A stretch of DNA of 64,000 nucleotides from UBA5109 sp965661005 (GTDB taxonomy: Bacteria > Pseudomonadota > Gammaproteobacteria > Pseudomonadales > Pseudohongiellaceae): the NCBI GenBank assembly GCA_965661005.1, contig CBFICB010000002.1, forward strand, positions 357,698-421,697, written 5' to 3'. The position numbers and the translations under genes were made by a program. The first letter of the stretch is position 1. The number at the start of each line of letters is the position of its first letter. A model generated the notes under the pieces. That model was not told the origin of the DNA and searched no databases. It saw nothing but the letters and a program-made list of their open reading frames with translations. Positions 32,221 to 42,090 of the stretch are shown here, in pieces.

Positions 32221-34329
32221 TTAATCAGGTAAGGCAAAAACATACAGGGCGTTGCCCGAATTAGGATAACGAATTCTTTGCGTCAATATCGAAGGCACGG
32301 TGCGTGGACTACCACCACCCAGACCTGTTGGAACAGCTATATATTGTTTACCCTCAACACTGAAGCTTATAGGGTGACCTTGAACAGATGTTCCAAGACG
32401 TGATTCCCAAAGTGTTGCGCCAGTCTCAACATCCAATGCTCGAAACACCCTATCCAGATCTCCAACAAATGCCAGATTGCCTCCGGTTGTTAATACTCCT
32501 GTCAGAAAAGACGCGGGTTGTTCATAAGACCACAGCTCTTCCATGGTGCGAATATTATATGCGGCCAACTTGCCAACATTACCATTACTACCCGGCATTT
32601 GTGACCAACGTCTATTCGCATTTGAACCACCACCGCCAACCATAAATTGAGTTTCCCTCCCTCTTATTTCCACACAACTTTGACTAAGAGGCAAAACAAT
32701 GCTTTCTGTCCCCGGGTGATAACTCATAGGATGCCAGTTTTTGCCACCGGCCGTTGATGGGCAAGCTTGTATCCATTCTCCTACCCTTTGCTCGACAATG
32801 TCATTTCGATACTGGGGCCTGCCTGTTTCGGGGTTGAAACTTTCGAATACATTTTGAAACAGTGTTTCTGTATGTTCAATGTAATCACCGGTTTCTCTAT
32901 TTAACTTCCAAAGAATGCCATGTTTGCCAGCTGAAAAAACCAGCTTCTCGCCATCAAGATCAACCAGAACTCGTTCAAATACTTCATCCAGATCAAAGGT
33001 TTCTCCCGGCACATGCTGGTAATACCAGGCTAACTCACCGCTATCTGCGTCTAAAGCGAGAGTCGAATTGGAATACAGGGCATCATCATAAACACTCATA
33101 TCACGGCTTGCCGCTACCCAGGGTTTTGCCTGTGAAACGCCGATAAAAACCAGATTTAATGCCTCATCGAAACTGGGTGTAATCCAGGTATCAGTTCCTG
33201 CTCGAAACAAGTCATCGACACCTCCCCAGCTATCTCCCCCGGGCTCGCCTGCTTGCGCAATTGTACTGAAGCGCCAAAGCAGACTGCCGTCATCGGCATC
33301 GTATGCACTGACAAAACACTTCTGTTCTTCAAATGTGGTGCAACCAGACATGCCGGTAAATATTTTGCCATTACCAACAATTGGTCCACTGGTATTAGTA
33401 AAACCATCGGCTATTTGGATGCGCCAAAGCTCTTCTCCATTGGCCGCATTAACAGCAACAATTTCTCCATCTGGCGTATTAATAATCAGATTATCTTTAT
33501 AGATTGCCATGCCCCGCATTGTGCCTGCCCTGCCTCCAAGGCTTTGCTCCCAAATCAAATCACCGGTATCGCCTCTTAGCGCCTGAATTTTATTACCGGG
33601 ACTAAATAAATACAGAACCCCATCATGCACCAAAGGAGAAGTTTGATTTGAAGCGATATCACTCATGGACCAAATCCATGCCAATCGCATATCGCTGACA
33701 TTTTCCTGATTAATCTGATTAAGTGCACTATAGCTCCAGGCCTGATGGTTACCTCTAATAATTAACCAATCTTCGGGTACTGGATTGCGCAAGTCCTCAT
33801 CGCTGACAGTTTGATAATCTGGTACCTGCCCCACGACTGTGATTCCGGTCGGCCCTGATTGCTCATATTTACTGGTGGCTCCCGGCTGACTACTGGACGT
33901 AACAGTGTTTATGGTGATATCTGAATCGGCAAGTAAGGGTATATCACCAGCCACAGCTCCATTGGCAGATAAAATAAAGGCGATAATCGCCAGGTAGCTT
34001 TCATCCGATAAACCTCCTACGTTAGTAGGCGGCATTGAGTTTTTTATGGAATCAAATAATTCAGAAGTCGAAATGTTTCCCCAGACACCCAGGAATGCTA
34101 AATCTTTTAAGGCCGGTACAGGCCCTCCACCAGTCAAATCGGCTTGATGGCAAGCATTGGAGCAATTCACCTGATAAGCCTGTAGACCCAAAGCAACTTG
34201 CTCTTCAGTAAATACTGACAGCGTTTCGGCATCAAGGTCTTGAGCATTAGCTGAATTACAGATCAAAGCTAATCCAAAAGCGAGGGTCAGTGTTGTTTTC
34301 AATAGTGTGGGCAACTGCATTTTATTCAT
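32221..34329 (-). CDS. PQQ-dependent dehydrogenase with N-terminal cytochrome c domain
   Basis: 702-residue periplasmic quinoprotein of the PQQ alcohol-dehydrogenase family. Signal peptide 1-30 (NSANAQ). A small cytochrome c domain (about 40-130) follows, with haem motif C56-SNA-C60-H61, a CX3CH spacing instead of CX2CH, and a likely Met ligand in NSMPPTNVGG. The eight-bladed propeller runs from about 190 to the end, with repeated W motifs (GDLIWEQ, GEELWRI, GSLLWRF, GELAWYY, GATLWES). ATG 34329 has GGAT upstream; the frame is open further to 34446. The substrate, probably an alcohol or aldehyde, is unknown. PQQ synthesis genes are not in the window. Confidence 0.9.
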   Translation of the reverse strand: MNKMQLPTLLKTTLTLAFGLALICNSANAQDLDAETLSVFTEEQVALGLQAYQVNCSNACHQADLTGGGPVPALKDLAFLGVWGNISTSELFDSIKNSMPPTNVGGLSDESYLAIIAFILSANGAVAGDIPLLADSDITINTVTSSSQPGATSKYEQSGPTGITVVGQVPDYQTVSDEDLRNPVPEDWLIIRGNHQAWSYSALNQINQENVSDMRLAWIWSMSDIASNQTSPLVHDGVLYLFSPGNKIQALRGDTGDLIWEQSLGGRAGTMRGMAIYKDNLIINTPDGEIVAVNAANGEELWRIQIADGFTNTSGPIVGNGKIFTGMSGCTTFEEQKCFVSAYDADDGSLLWRFSTIAQAGEPGGDSWGGVDDLFRAGTDTWITPSFDEALNLVFIGVSQAKPWVAASRDMSVYDDALYSNSTLALDADSGELAWYYQHVPGETFDLDEVFERVLVDLDGEKLVFSAGKHGILWKLNRETGDYIEHTETLFQNVFESFNPETGRPQYRNDIVEQRVGEWIQACPSTAGGKNWHPMSYHPGTESIVLPLSQSCVEIRGRETQFMVGGGGSNANRRWSQMPGSNGNVGKLAAYNIRTMEELWSYEQPASFLTGVLTTGGNLAFVGDLDRVFRALDVETGATLWESRLGTSVQGHPISFSVEGKQYIAVPTGLGGGSPRTVPSILTQRIRYPNSGNALYVFALPD

Positions 34330-34547
34330 ATTTTTATCCGTGATTACAGAGCTAATCCGGTAGGCTAGCATAATCAATGACGAGAAATAAAATATTATAA
34401 TTCCGCTCTGGCGCAAGCTTGTAATTAGCAGGAAATAGCACTTCAAGAGCGAGTAAAATGGGGTCTATAGTTGGTGATTAATATAAAGCCGAGAATTTTG
34501 ATCAGAGAGGCAATAAAGAATTATAAAACTGACAAGGAAGCTTTCAC

Positions 34548-34802
34548 TCAGCTAGCTTTTAGCTTTTTTCCATATTTTTTCAGTAAGGCTATATATTTTT
34601 TTATATAACTAAAAAGCGCTTGCTGAGATCTATTACCTGCTTTTATTGTTTTAATCGCCATGCTCTCTATCGTAGCGATGGCTGCATCCTCTGCAGCAGA
34701 AGGGCTGTCTTTAATATCGTTATTGATCATCTTGATGATAGATTGACTCAGGTTGATTGTTAAAATAGCTTTGTTTACCAGGGAATTTTTTCTCCATCCC
34801 AA
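34548..34802 (-). CDS. Possible small hypothetical protein overlapping the SDR gene
   Basis: 84 residues, partly overlapping the SDR gene end by 28 bases; an internal ATG at 34730 would give 60 residues. The part from there (NNDIKDSPSAAEDAAIATIE then a Lys-rich helical tail) looks protein-like and helical. No ribosome site is clear and no family is recognised. It may be real as the last gene of the leftward unit, or a chance open frame. Confidence 0.35.
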   Translation of the reverse strand: MGWRKNSLVNKAILTINLSQSIIKMINNDIKDSPSAAEDAAIATIESMAIKTIKAGNRSQQALFSYIKKYIALLKKYGKKLKAS

Positions 34803-35575
34803 GCATAAAATTGAATGCTTTGATCTAACTTATCTGCCCCCTTATCTCCTGCAATTAAATCTAGTAACTGATCTGCAACAAATTCAGGTTTGAATAATTT
34901 ATTTGGGCTGACATATTTTTGAAATGGCTTGGATAAGGGCGTGTCTGTTGTGCCCGGATGAAAAACTAAAAATCGGGCACCTTTAGCGACACGCTCAAAT
35001 TCAATGGCTGCAGTTTTAAAGAGCATATTTAATGCAGCTTTTGATGCTCGATAGGCATACCAGCCGCCTCGGCGATTGTCCTCAATGCTGCCAATCCTTG
35101 CGCTGAATACTGTCACCACACAGTCCTGCTCATTGGCCAATACAGGTTTAAGATATTTGATCCAGAGCATGGGAATGACTGCATTGACCTCAAACACCTT
35201 ATGCAGATTTTCAGGTTTAATATCCTCAATACGTTTCTCAGGTTGTAAGTGAGAATCATGAAGAATCCCATTACAAATAAATACGCGACTGATCTTTCTT
35301 CTCAGCCCTTTCTGCCCTTTCTTTCCTTTACAAAATCTGAGCTGTTCACAAATCTCACTGATCGATTCTTCAGAGTAGTCACTTTGAAAACGACTGACTT
35401 TTTGTTTTAAATTGCTTTCAGCTTCTTCAGGAAATTGGCGACTGATCGCAACAATATCTGTAAAACTTGCATCATTAGCCAAGCGCTCAATTAGTGCCCT
35501 TGCAATCCTGCTTGTCGCACCAATCACAACCGCAGTATGTCTATCACTTTTTGTATCTTCAGATATTTTTAGCAT
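34775..35575 (-). CDS. Short-chain dehydrogenase/reductase family protein
   Basis: 266-residue Rossmann-fold NAD(P)-dependent oxidoreductase of the SDR family, nearest in style to CsgA/C-factor-like members. The nucleotide motif reads VIGATSRIARAL, missing the later glycines of TGxxxGIG. The active-site pair is YAYRASK (Tyr, Lys), with an upstream Ser in TVFSARIGS. An unusual Lys/Arg-rich insertion (KGKKGQKGLRRK) lies near residue 85. It is third in a leftward set after DUF3429 and DCC genes, 70 bp away. Substrate unknown. Confidence 0.87.
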   Translation of the reverse strand: MLKISEDTKSDRHTAVVIGATSRIARALIERLANDASFTDIVAISRQFPEEAESNLKQKVSRFQSDYSEESISEICEQLRFCKGKKGQKGLRRKISRVFICNGILHDSHLQPEKRIEDIKPENLHKVFEVNAVIPMLWIKYLKPVLANEQDCVVTVFSARIGSIEDNRRGGWYAYRASKAALNMLFKTAAIEFERVAKGARFLVFHPGTTDTPLSKPFQKYVSPNKLFKPEFVADQLLDLIAGDKGADKLDQSIQFYAWDGEKIPW

Positions 35576-35645
35576 AGTGCTTGTTGCTTATCTCATGTAT
35601 TAAAGATTGCTTATAAAGCAGGCAAATGAATAATACTTTTAAGAA

Positions 35646-36041
35646 TCACTTTTCAGGATGCTTAAAAGCACAGCTCACACATCGCTTTTGTCCCGTTAGT
35701 AGCCACGAAATCAAATAACGGTTGTTTGCAAAGACCCAATAGCAACAATCAGCAAACCAACGAATAATTGGCCAGCGCAATAAAGCCAACCAAGGTTTAT
35801 GACCAACTGCTCTCCAAGCCTGATGAGTAACATCAAGACCAAAAATCATTGAGCCATCTTCATACAAGCCATGCAAAATTTTATCTGCTTTTACAGGGTC
35901 AATGGCGGGATAACGGAGTGCAAAATCTGCTGCATGAATATCTTCAAATTTCAGATTTTGCTTATGGTCCAGCTCTGCAAGCATTTTCATTTCGGCTACA
36001 CAAAGCGGGCAATAGCTATCAAAAAATAATGTAAGTTTCAT
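35646..36041 (-). CDS. DCC family (DUF393) thiol-disulfide oxidoreductase-like protein
   Basis: 131-residue protein of the DCC/DUF393 family, thioredoxin-like proteins of uncertain role. The N-terminal strand and Cys motif FFDSYCPLCVAEM carry the D..CxxC pattern that names the family. The middle contains HGLYEDGSMIFGLDVTHQAWRA. The C-terminus adds two more Cys pairs (CC, CVSC). It lies 10 bp after DUF3429, a frequent partner in my recollection of such operons, and upstream of the SDR gene. Confidence 0.87.
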   Translation of the reverse strand: MKLTLFFDSYCPLCVAEMKMLAELDHKQNLKFEDIHAADFALRYPAIDPVKADKILHGLYEDGSMIFGLDVTHQAWRAVGHKPWLALLRWPIIRWFADCCYWVFANNRYLISWLLTGQKRCVSCAFKHPEK

Positions 36042-36051
36042 GTGTCGAATT

Positions 36052-36513
36052 TTATATCCTTGAACTTATATTCACTAGCAACATAATTAAGTGCATAGCT
36101 AGCACTGATGAAGTCAGCCCGAAACGGAGTTTGATATAAGTACGGTAAACATTTTTATAAAGTAAATTGACTTCAATGTACTCAAGCATAAAAACTAAAA
36201 AATAAGCCAGGCTCAGCAACACAAGAGACAGGCTTTGGTACTCATTAACCAACAACAGCGACAACCATGAAGCCAGAGCAAGCAAGTTAGTCGCCACCAA
36301 GATGGTTGCTACTTTTGAAGAGTAAGGCTGAGTGAGCAGTCTTCCCCAGAATGCTCCACATAAAAAACTCAGTATCACACTACTGTAAAAAACGAATATT
36401 AAATCCGGCTCTATATTGCCTAATATAGTATTCGTGAGAGTGGCCAAAAGCGCTGCCATAAATGGCAGCAAGCCGGCGATACCTAAAGCTGTAATTAATG
36501 GTTTTGTAGACAT
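36052..36513 (-). CDS. DUF3429 family membrane protein
   Basis: 153 residues with five hydrophobic segments and the SFLCGAFWGRLL motif near 50-61 that I associate with DUF3429 proteins. Cytoplasmic-membrane location; function unknown. It is the first gene of the leftward group with the DCC and SDR genes. The upstream gap 36514-36725 shows no feature. Confidence 0.75.
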   Translation of the reverse strand: MSTKPLITALGIAGLLPFMAALLATLTNTILGNIEPDLIFVFYSSVILSFLCGAFWGRLLTQPYSSKVATILVATNLLALASWLSLLLVNEYQSLSLVLLSLAYFLVFMLEYIEVNLLYKNVYRTYIKLRFGLTSSVLAMHLIMLLVNISSRI

Positions 36514-36725
36514 GGCTGTATCTTGTTTATTGAACTAGATACGAAGCATGCCAAGAATTGGTTCTTCAGGACGTCTAAATCACCTTTCTAAAAATATCTT
36601 GCAGGGATAGAAATTTAAGTAATATGGTCTAGATGAGGAATTAATCTTTGTGAATTTTAATTTGGATGCTTTATGTATTTTACGCATTCGATGCTATTGC
36701 ACAATGATGCGAACTCTGAATTTAA

Positions 36726-37439
36726 TTATTCAGCTGCGGCATCAATGATCACAATTTCACAATTTGTCAGTGCAGAGATGGTAATCGTCTTGCTCTTCGT
36801 CACTTCTGCACCATCACCTTTATTCAAGGTTTTTGGAAATTCATTATCATTGATTTCAAAACGGCCATCTGACGCTAATACATAAGCCTGATGCTCAATA
36901 GCATGTTCAATCACATTGCCTTTGCTTATCTTGCCGCCAAAAATACGGGCTTTTTGATGAATAAATAAGGCCTTGTTTTTATCGTCGGAATATCCGGACA
37001 CTAGCATCGGCAAAGCATCCTCCACCGCTTTGTTAGGAAACTTTTTGCTTTCCCATCGCGGTTCTATATTCATGGTATTGGTTTTAATCCATATCTGATA
37101 AAAAGTTAATGGCTCTTTGCTGCGATTATATTCAGAGTGAACCACTCCCTTGCCGGCACTCATGACCTGTACTTCCCCATTTTTAGTCACCCCTTTATGG
37201 CCTTTATTATCTTCATGAGTAATAGCACCGGTTCTGACATAGCTGATAATTTCCATATTCCTGTGAGGATGAGGGGGAAAGCCAAAACCTGGCTTTACCC
37301 AGTCATCATTGACAACAAGCAATGAACCAAAGCCCATACGGCTGGGATTATAGTAATTGGCAAAACTAAAGTGATGACTGGATTTAAGCCAGCCATGATT
37401 GGCTTTACCTAAACCCGTAAATGGATAAACTGTAATCAT
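36726..37439 (-). CDS. Pirin family protein
   Basis: 237-residue bicupin of the pirin family; relatives such as E. coli YhaK and YhhW act as redox sensors or quercetinases. The N-terminal cupin carries metal ligands in HPHRNMEI (His, His) and GKGVVHSEYN (His, Glu). The second cupin half ends with the segment TLNKGDGAEV. The ligand set is complete, so a bound metal is expected. The gene stands alone between DUF3429 and the DUF5916 gene; the latter ends 18 bp upstream of it on the same strand. Confidence 0.9.
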   Translation of the reverse strand: MITVYPFTGLGKANHGWLKSSHHFSFANYYNPSRMGFGSLLVVNDDWVKPGFGFPPHPHRNMEIISYVRTGAITHEDNKGHKGVTKNGEVQVMSAGKGVVHSEYNRSKEPLTFYQIWIKTNTMNIEPRWESKKFPNKAVEDALPMLVSGYSDDKNKALFIHQKARIFGGKISKGNVIEHAIEHQAYVLASDGRFEINDNEFPKTLNKGDGAEVTKSKTITISALTNCEIVIIDAAAE

Positions 37440-37457
37440 TTCGTATTTGAATAAATA

Positions 37458-39704
37458 TCAATAGCGAAAAGTATAAGTGAACCTTACTGAAAGATCTGAA
37501 TTTGTTGAAGTAAAACTATTGTCTTTATCAATGTCTTGAGCCCCATAATTAAAAACCAGAAACCCTTCCTGACCATTTTCAGGGATCCAATTCAAGCGAG
37601 AATTAAATCCCATGTTTTCTGAGACATTGTCATACTGCAATAAATTTGACCAGGACCATTTTGAGTTAAAAGCAACATTGGCTCTCATACTAATTAAACG
37701 CACTTTGAAGTCACCACCAGGTAATTTGATGGAGTTTTCATTGTAATTCAATCCTAATTCATACTGTCGAGTTGGACGCCAAGTCGAATTGAAACCTAGT
37801 TGCAGGCGATCTCCGTTATAAAACTCTCCAATTTGAAAATTCAAATTGCCTGATAAGACTCTCTGGCCAGCAAAATTTGGAAAAACCAGCCACTCATAAA
37901 ATTCATACTCACCAGCTGGAATAACGACTGAACGGCTGCCGTCAGAAGCTCTGAAAATAGTAAAATCATTTAATAAGACTTCTCGATTTCGTTGGATCTT
38001 GGAAAAAAACCGATCATTTTCCTGATTGAATAGACCAATTCGCACGGCCATTAATTCTGAGTTCATGTCCCCATTAGAAAGCAGTTCAGCTCGATAGGCT
38101 TCAGCTCCAATATAAACATTTCTCAAGTAACTATCCCCACTAAATCGATGTATATATCCGCCATCCAGGGCGACATCCTGAATCCCTGCCCGATTGACAA
38201 AGCCGACGGCAGGATCAAAGTTTTGTTCAACCCTGCTATACACCGCTGCACCGCGCCACCCGGTCTGATTAGGAGAGCTTAAACTCAAGCTATAAGCCAG
38301 ATCATCACCCTGCTTACCTTCAGTATCGGTTTTTTGTATCCAGGCATTGGCTTCTATGGTCTTGTCATTAGGGAGTCGAGAATTTCGATAACGAAAATCC
38401 GTGCCTACCAGGGTGCTATCGAGATTTGACTGTGGGTCTCCATCGGTCAAGATGATGCCAACCTGTGATTCTGACAGCACATTCCTCACAGCGCGACCAA
38501 CAAAAACCTCATTGGCTTCCACTCCATTAAGCAAATCTTCATCTTGAGACACGATTAATGAACCTACATTGAAATTTCCGACTCGACCACTCAGCTTACC
38601 CCCCACTTTAATGTCCACCGGAGCACCCGTTCCGCTTAATCCAATGCGGCGAGAGAAAAATGGTCTAGCATTTTGTTGGCTGGCCCCCTGTAAAAGCGAG
38701 TTGCCCGTTCCACTGAAACCATCGAAGCCATATGTCCCAATTTTCCCAAACTCGAAGATATCTGAATCACGCAAAAAGAAATCGCGTTGCTCAGGGAAAA
38801 ATAAAGAGAATCTCGTTAAATTAACCTGGCGACTGTCTACAGCAACGGCAGAAAAATCGGTATTGATTGTTACGGCAGCATTCAATGCCGGTGTAACCTT
38901 ATAAAATAGATCCAGTGTTGGTTCGAAATTTTCATCCACACCGGAATTTGCGCCACCACCGTATACTCTCTCTCGTCGTAAGGTTAGGCCTGGAACAACA
39001 TCAAGGCCAACACCTTGTTGCATCCCTCTTAAGCCAGTGACTACTCCAGCTTGTCCTGGATTATCTTGCCTATCTCGAGATGACCATGCCATCCGTTCAC
39101 CGTTGCGCTGTACCACTCGAAGAAAATTGATACCCCATTCAGACTGTTCCTGATTAAATGATAGGGTTTGAAAAGGGATTCTTATTTCTGTAGCCCAGCC
39201 TTGTTCATCTATTGAACTTTCCCCCTGCCATACTCCATCCCAGTTTCCTTCAATGTCGGTGGGGCTGCTAAAAATAGCATCCCAGCGTACTCCATTGGCA
39301 TTGGTACCAAAGCGATAACCACTACGTCGATCAAGATAGGTATCCAATTGCAGGACAAACCAGTCGTCAGCTCTTATAGAGGCATTTTGGGTAAGCACCT
39401 GAGCTGCTATTTCTTCAGGCTCATCATCGTACATACGGGCGCCGATAAACACGGCATTTTCAGTGTAATAGATGCGGACTTCGGTACGTTTTGATGGTTC
39501 GGCGAACTCAATCGGCAGCATCTGATGAAAATCATCAACAACACTAGCACGCTGCCAGACTTCATCATCCAGGACACCATCAATTACCGCCTCTTCATAG
39601 AGTCTGGTCATTTCAAAACGTTTGGTGTCGAAGTTGCCAGTATCTTGAGCTAAAGCCTGCAGTGGCATGCTTAATAGCAAACTATAAAAAATAAATTTTT
39701 TCAT
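37458..39704 (-). CDS. DUF5916 protein with CBM9-like N-terminal domain
   Basis: 748-residue secreted/outer-membrane protein. Signal peptide 1-20 (QALAQ). A family-9 carbohydrate-binding-like domain follows (about 40-210; VIDGVLDDEVWQRA is the usual opening). The remainder fits the DUF5916 beta-barrel-like domain, with FSLFFPEQRDFFLRDSDIF as the signature, and ends in Tyr after an aromatic-rich strand (SVRFTYTFRY), as in outer-membrane barrels. ATG 39704 is used because it starts the signal peptide; the frame is open upstream through a 12-bp tandem repeat. It may bind or move sugars or polymers. Confidence 0.85.
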   Translation of the reverse strand: MKKFIFYSLLLSMPLQALAQDTGNFDTKRFEMTRLYEEAVIDGVLDDEVWQRASVVDDFHQMLPIEFAEPSKRTEVRIYYTENAVFIGARMYDDEPEEIAAQVLTQNASIRADDWFVLQLDTYLDRRSGYRFGTNANGVRWDAIFSSPTDIEGNWDGVWQGESSIDEQGWATEIRIPFQTLSFNQEQSEWGINFLRVVQRNGERMAWSSRDRQDNPGQAGVVTGLRGMQQGVGLDVVPGLTLRRERVYGGGANSGVDENFEPTLDLFYKVTPALNAAVTINTDFSAVAVDSRQVNLTRFSLFFPEQRDFFLRDSDIFEFGKIGTYGFDGFSGTGNSLLQGASQQNARPFFSRRIGLSGTGAPVDIKVGGKLSGRVGNFNVGSLIVSQDEDLLNGVEANEVFVGRAVRNVLSESQVGIILTDGDPQSNLDSTLVGTDFRYRNSRLPNDKTIEANAWIQKTDTEGKQGDDLAYSLSLSSPNQTGWRGAAVYSRVEQNFDPAVGFVNRAGIQDVALDGGYIHRFSGDSYLRNVYIGAEAYRAELLSNGDMNSELMAVRIGLFNQENDRFFSKIQRNREVLLNDFTIFRASDGSRSVVIPAGEYEFYEWLVFPNFAGQRVLSGNLNFQIGEFYNGDRLQLGFNSTWRPTRQYELGLNYNENSIKLPGGDFKVRLISMRANVAFNSKWSWSNLLQYDNVSENMGFNSRLNWIPENGQEGFLVFNYGAQDIDKDNSFTSTNSDLSVRFTYTFRY

Positions 39705-39758
39705 AAACTGATAACGCGCAATTAAGCGACTACTTGCTAACTCTATAATTTGCTGGTT

Positions 39759-39794
39759 TTGTTTAACTATTTGTTTAACTATTTGTTTAACTAA
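39759..39794 (+). repeat. Tandem repeat, three 12-bp units
   Basis: TTGTTTAACTAT is repeated exactly at 39759-39770 and 39771-39782, then at 39783-39794 with one change in the last base. It lies 55 bases upstream of the DUF5916 start. It may be a slippage-prone spacer or a set of regulator sites. Confidence 0.75.
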
Positions 39795-39948
39795 ATGCGG
39801 GCTTTTTGAAGATGTTGATCTTCCGATGATCATAAAGGCGGCCATTTTAAATTAAAGAAGTAAATAAGCAAGACTAACTCCTTTATTTTCATATTAATTC
39901 CATAATACTTTTCATAAAACTTCTCATATCCAGCTGTTATTCAGCAAG

Positions 39949-39970
39949 ACTTTGAATATAAATTCAAAGT
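39949..39970. repeat. 22-bp palindrome in the divergent region
   Basis: ACTTTGAAT-ATAA-ATTCAAAGT has perfect 9-bp arms and a 4-base centre. It lies between two divergent genes, 245 bases from one and 338 from the other. It is a good candidate operator for an unknown dimeric regulator. Confidence 0.5.
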
Positions 39971-40307
39971 GAATTAAACGCTCAAGCGCTCAAAAGGTTT
40001 ACCAAAAAATTGGCAAATAGCCTTATTAAATTATTTTATACGTAAAATCATCATCTTGCTGGCCATATTACTTGGCAAAGATACTTCGAATATCCCTTGG
40101 TACTAGAAAATCGCGATCAATGCTTTTATTGCTAAGGCTAATTTATAAAGCCCAGTCATTTACCTGAGCTGAAGCAAAATTTACCCTTGCAAAACTATAG
40201 GTATCGCTACACTCAATTAGTAATTAGGTCCTCAAAACCTCTATCGCTATTGTGTTTTTTCATTTATCTTAAGTTCATATTTGTTAGCTTTAATAAGGAA
40301 GTCTTCC

Positions 40308-41948
40308 ATGCAAGCTCTGTTTATTAAATGTTTAGTCGCTACGCTTATTTTTGTTGGTGTTATTTCGTATATATGGCCACCAACAATCTGGTTGCTACTC
40401 ATTGTCGTGCCCCTTGCCGTTTTGGGTTTTTACGATATGGTTCAGACCAAACATTCCATTCGACGCAACTTCCCCTTGTACGGAAGAGGCCGCTGGTATG
40501 CAGAAAAACTGCGCCCCTTTATAAGACAGTATTTTATTGAGTCAGATACTGACGGCGCACCAATCAGCCGAATGTTTCGAAGTCTTGTCTATCAGCGCTC
40601 AAAAAAGGAAATGGAATCGGAGCCTTTCGGTACAAAGTTGGATACTTACCGTACCGGGTATGAATGGTTTGGTCACTCTCTGGCCGCGATGGATACAACA
40701 GCAATAAATCCTGATTTAAGAATTCAGGTCGGCGGCCCTGATTGTAAACAACCCTATAGCGCCAGCATTCTTAATATCTCAGCAATGAGTTTCGGCTCCT
40801 TGAGCTCTAATGCCATTCTGGCGCTTAATAAGGGCGCTAAATTAGGAAGTTTTGCCCACAACACTGGTGAAGGTGGACTTAGCCCTTACCATCTTCAAAA
40901 TGGCGGGGACATCATATGGCAGATCGGTACTGGATATTTTGGTTGCCGCGATAAAGCAGGTAATTTCAACCCGGACTTGTTTAAGGAAAAAGCCAGTATC
41001 GGCTCAGTAAAAATGATTGAAATAAAACTGTCTCAAGGCGCCAAACCCGGTCATGGAGGCATTCTGCCTGCTGAAAAAAATACTCTGGAAATTGCCGAAA
41101 TACGTGGAGTGGAACCTCACACTCAAGTTAATTCCCCGCCGGCCCATCGTGCTTTTGATTCACCTTTGGGTTTAACAGCCTTCCTTGCTCAATTGCGTGA
41201 ACTCTCAGGCGGTAAACCTATCGGTTTCAAACTGGCCATTGGCCGTAAAAGTGAATTCATTGCCATATGCAAAGCTATGGTAGAAAGCGGAATTACACCA
41301 GATTTTATTACTGTTGATGGCGGTGAAGGTGGCACAGGGGCCGCTCCACTAGAATACACCAATGCAGTTGGCATGCCTTTACGGGAAGCTGTTGTTTTTG
41401 TCTCTGACAGTCTTAATGGCTTTGGTCTTCGCGACAAAATTAAAATTATTGCGGCTGGCAAAATCATATCCGGATTTCATTTAGTAAAAAATCTGGCCCT
41501 TGGAGCCGATATGTGTAACAGCGCCAGAGGAATGATGTTGGCTCTGGGATGTGTGCAATCTCTGATATGCAATACTAATCATTGCCCAACGGGTGTTGCG
41601 ACCCAGAACTCAAAACTGGCCAATGGTCTGGATGTCACAGATAAGTCAGTACGTGTTTTCAATTTCCATAAAAACACAGTACGTGCTACGGCTGAATTAA
41701 TCGCCTCAGGCAATTTATCACATACCTCTGCACTTAATCGCAGCCATATATACAGGCGAATTAATCAGTCAGAAATTAAACGTTATGACCAAATTTTTCC
41801 CTACATAGAAACTAACTGTTTAATACAAGGTCATATTCGTGATGATTTCAAACTTGTTATGGAAGAGTCGAATGCAGACTCGTTTGAACCGCACAACCCT
41901 TTGACCAGAATGAACAATGAAACCACCGAAATTAAACCTTTAACTTAA
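40308..41948 (+). CDS. FMN-binding glutamate synthase family protein
   Basis: 546-residue protein resembling the FMN/Fe-S domain of glutamate synthase large subunit, but free-standing and with two N-terminal membrane helices (about 5-48). The FMN barrel has SAMSFGSLSSNAILALNKGA, TVDGGEGGTGAAPLE and IAAGKIISGF. Cysteines in CNSARGM, GCVQSLICNTNHCPTG fit the 3Fe-4S cluster site. No amidotransferase domain is present, so glutamine use is unlikely; the true reaction of this family is unclear. ATG 40308 has AAGGAAG nine bases upstream. Confidence 0.87.
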   Translation: MQALFIKCLVATLIFVGVISYIWPPTIWLLLIVVPLAVLGFYDMVQTKHSIRRNFPLYGRGRWYAEKLRPFIRQYFIESDTDGAPISRMFRSLVYQRSKKEMESEPFGTKLDTYRTGYEWFGHSLAAMDTTAINPDLRIQVGGPDCKQPYSASILNISAMSFGSLSSNAILALNKGAKLGSFAHNTGEGGLSPYHLQNGGDIIWQIGTGYFGCRDKAGNFNPDLFKEKASIGSVKMIEIKLSQGAKPGHGGILPAEKNTLEIAEIRGVEPHTQVNSPPAHRAFDSPLGLTAFLAQLRELSGGKPIGFKLAIGRKSEFIAICKAMVESGITPDFITVDGGEGGTGAAPLEYTNAVGMPLREAVVFVSDSLNGFGLRDKIKIIAAGKIISGFHLVKNLALGADMCNSARGMMLALGCVQSLICNTNHCPTGVATQNSKLANGLDVTDKSVRVFNFHKNTVRATAELIASGNLSHTSALNRSHIYRRINQSEIKRYDQIFPYIETNCLIQGHIRDDFKLVMEESNADSFEPHNPLTRMNNETTEIKPLT

Positions 41949-42090
41949 GGTGCCAACAAACCAAGCATAAAGTTCTTACTCCATGACTTTATAACATTCA
42001 TTATCAACAGCAATCGGACTATAGATTGACTTGTTCAATTAATTCATTAAATTGACACTACTATATAGAAATCAATAATCAGGAAAATTT

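Larger units (their letters stand above)
39705..40307. other. 603-bp divergent intergenic region
   Basis: No gene is seen. The region separates the divergent DUF5916 and glutamate-synthase-like genes and must hold both promoters. It contains a 12-bp tandem repeat (39759-39794) and a 22-bp palindrome (39949-39970), listed separately. The rest is AT-rich without clear elements. Confidence 0.6.

Noticed and set aside
34330..34446. Longer N-terminus for the PQQ dehydrogenase
   Set aside because: The upstream extension would put about 39 residues before a normal signal peptide; ATG 34329 with GGAT is better.
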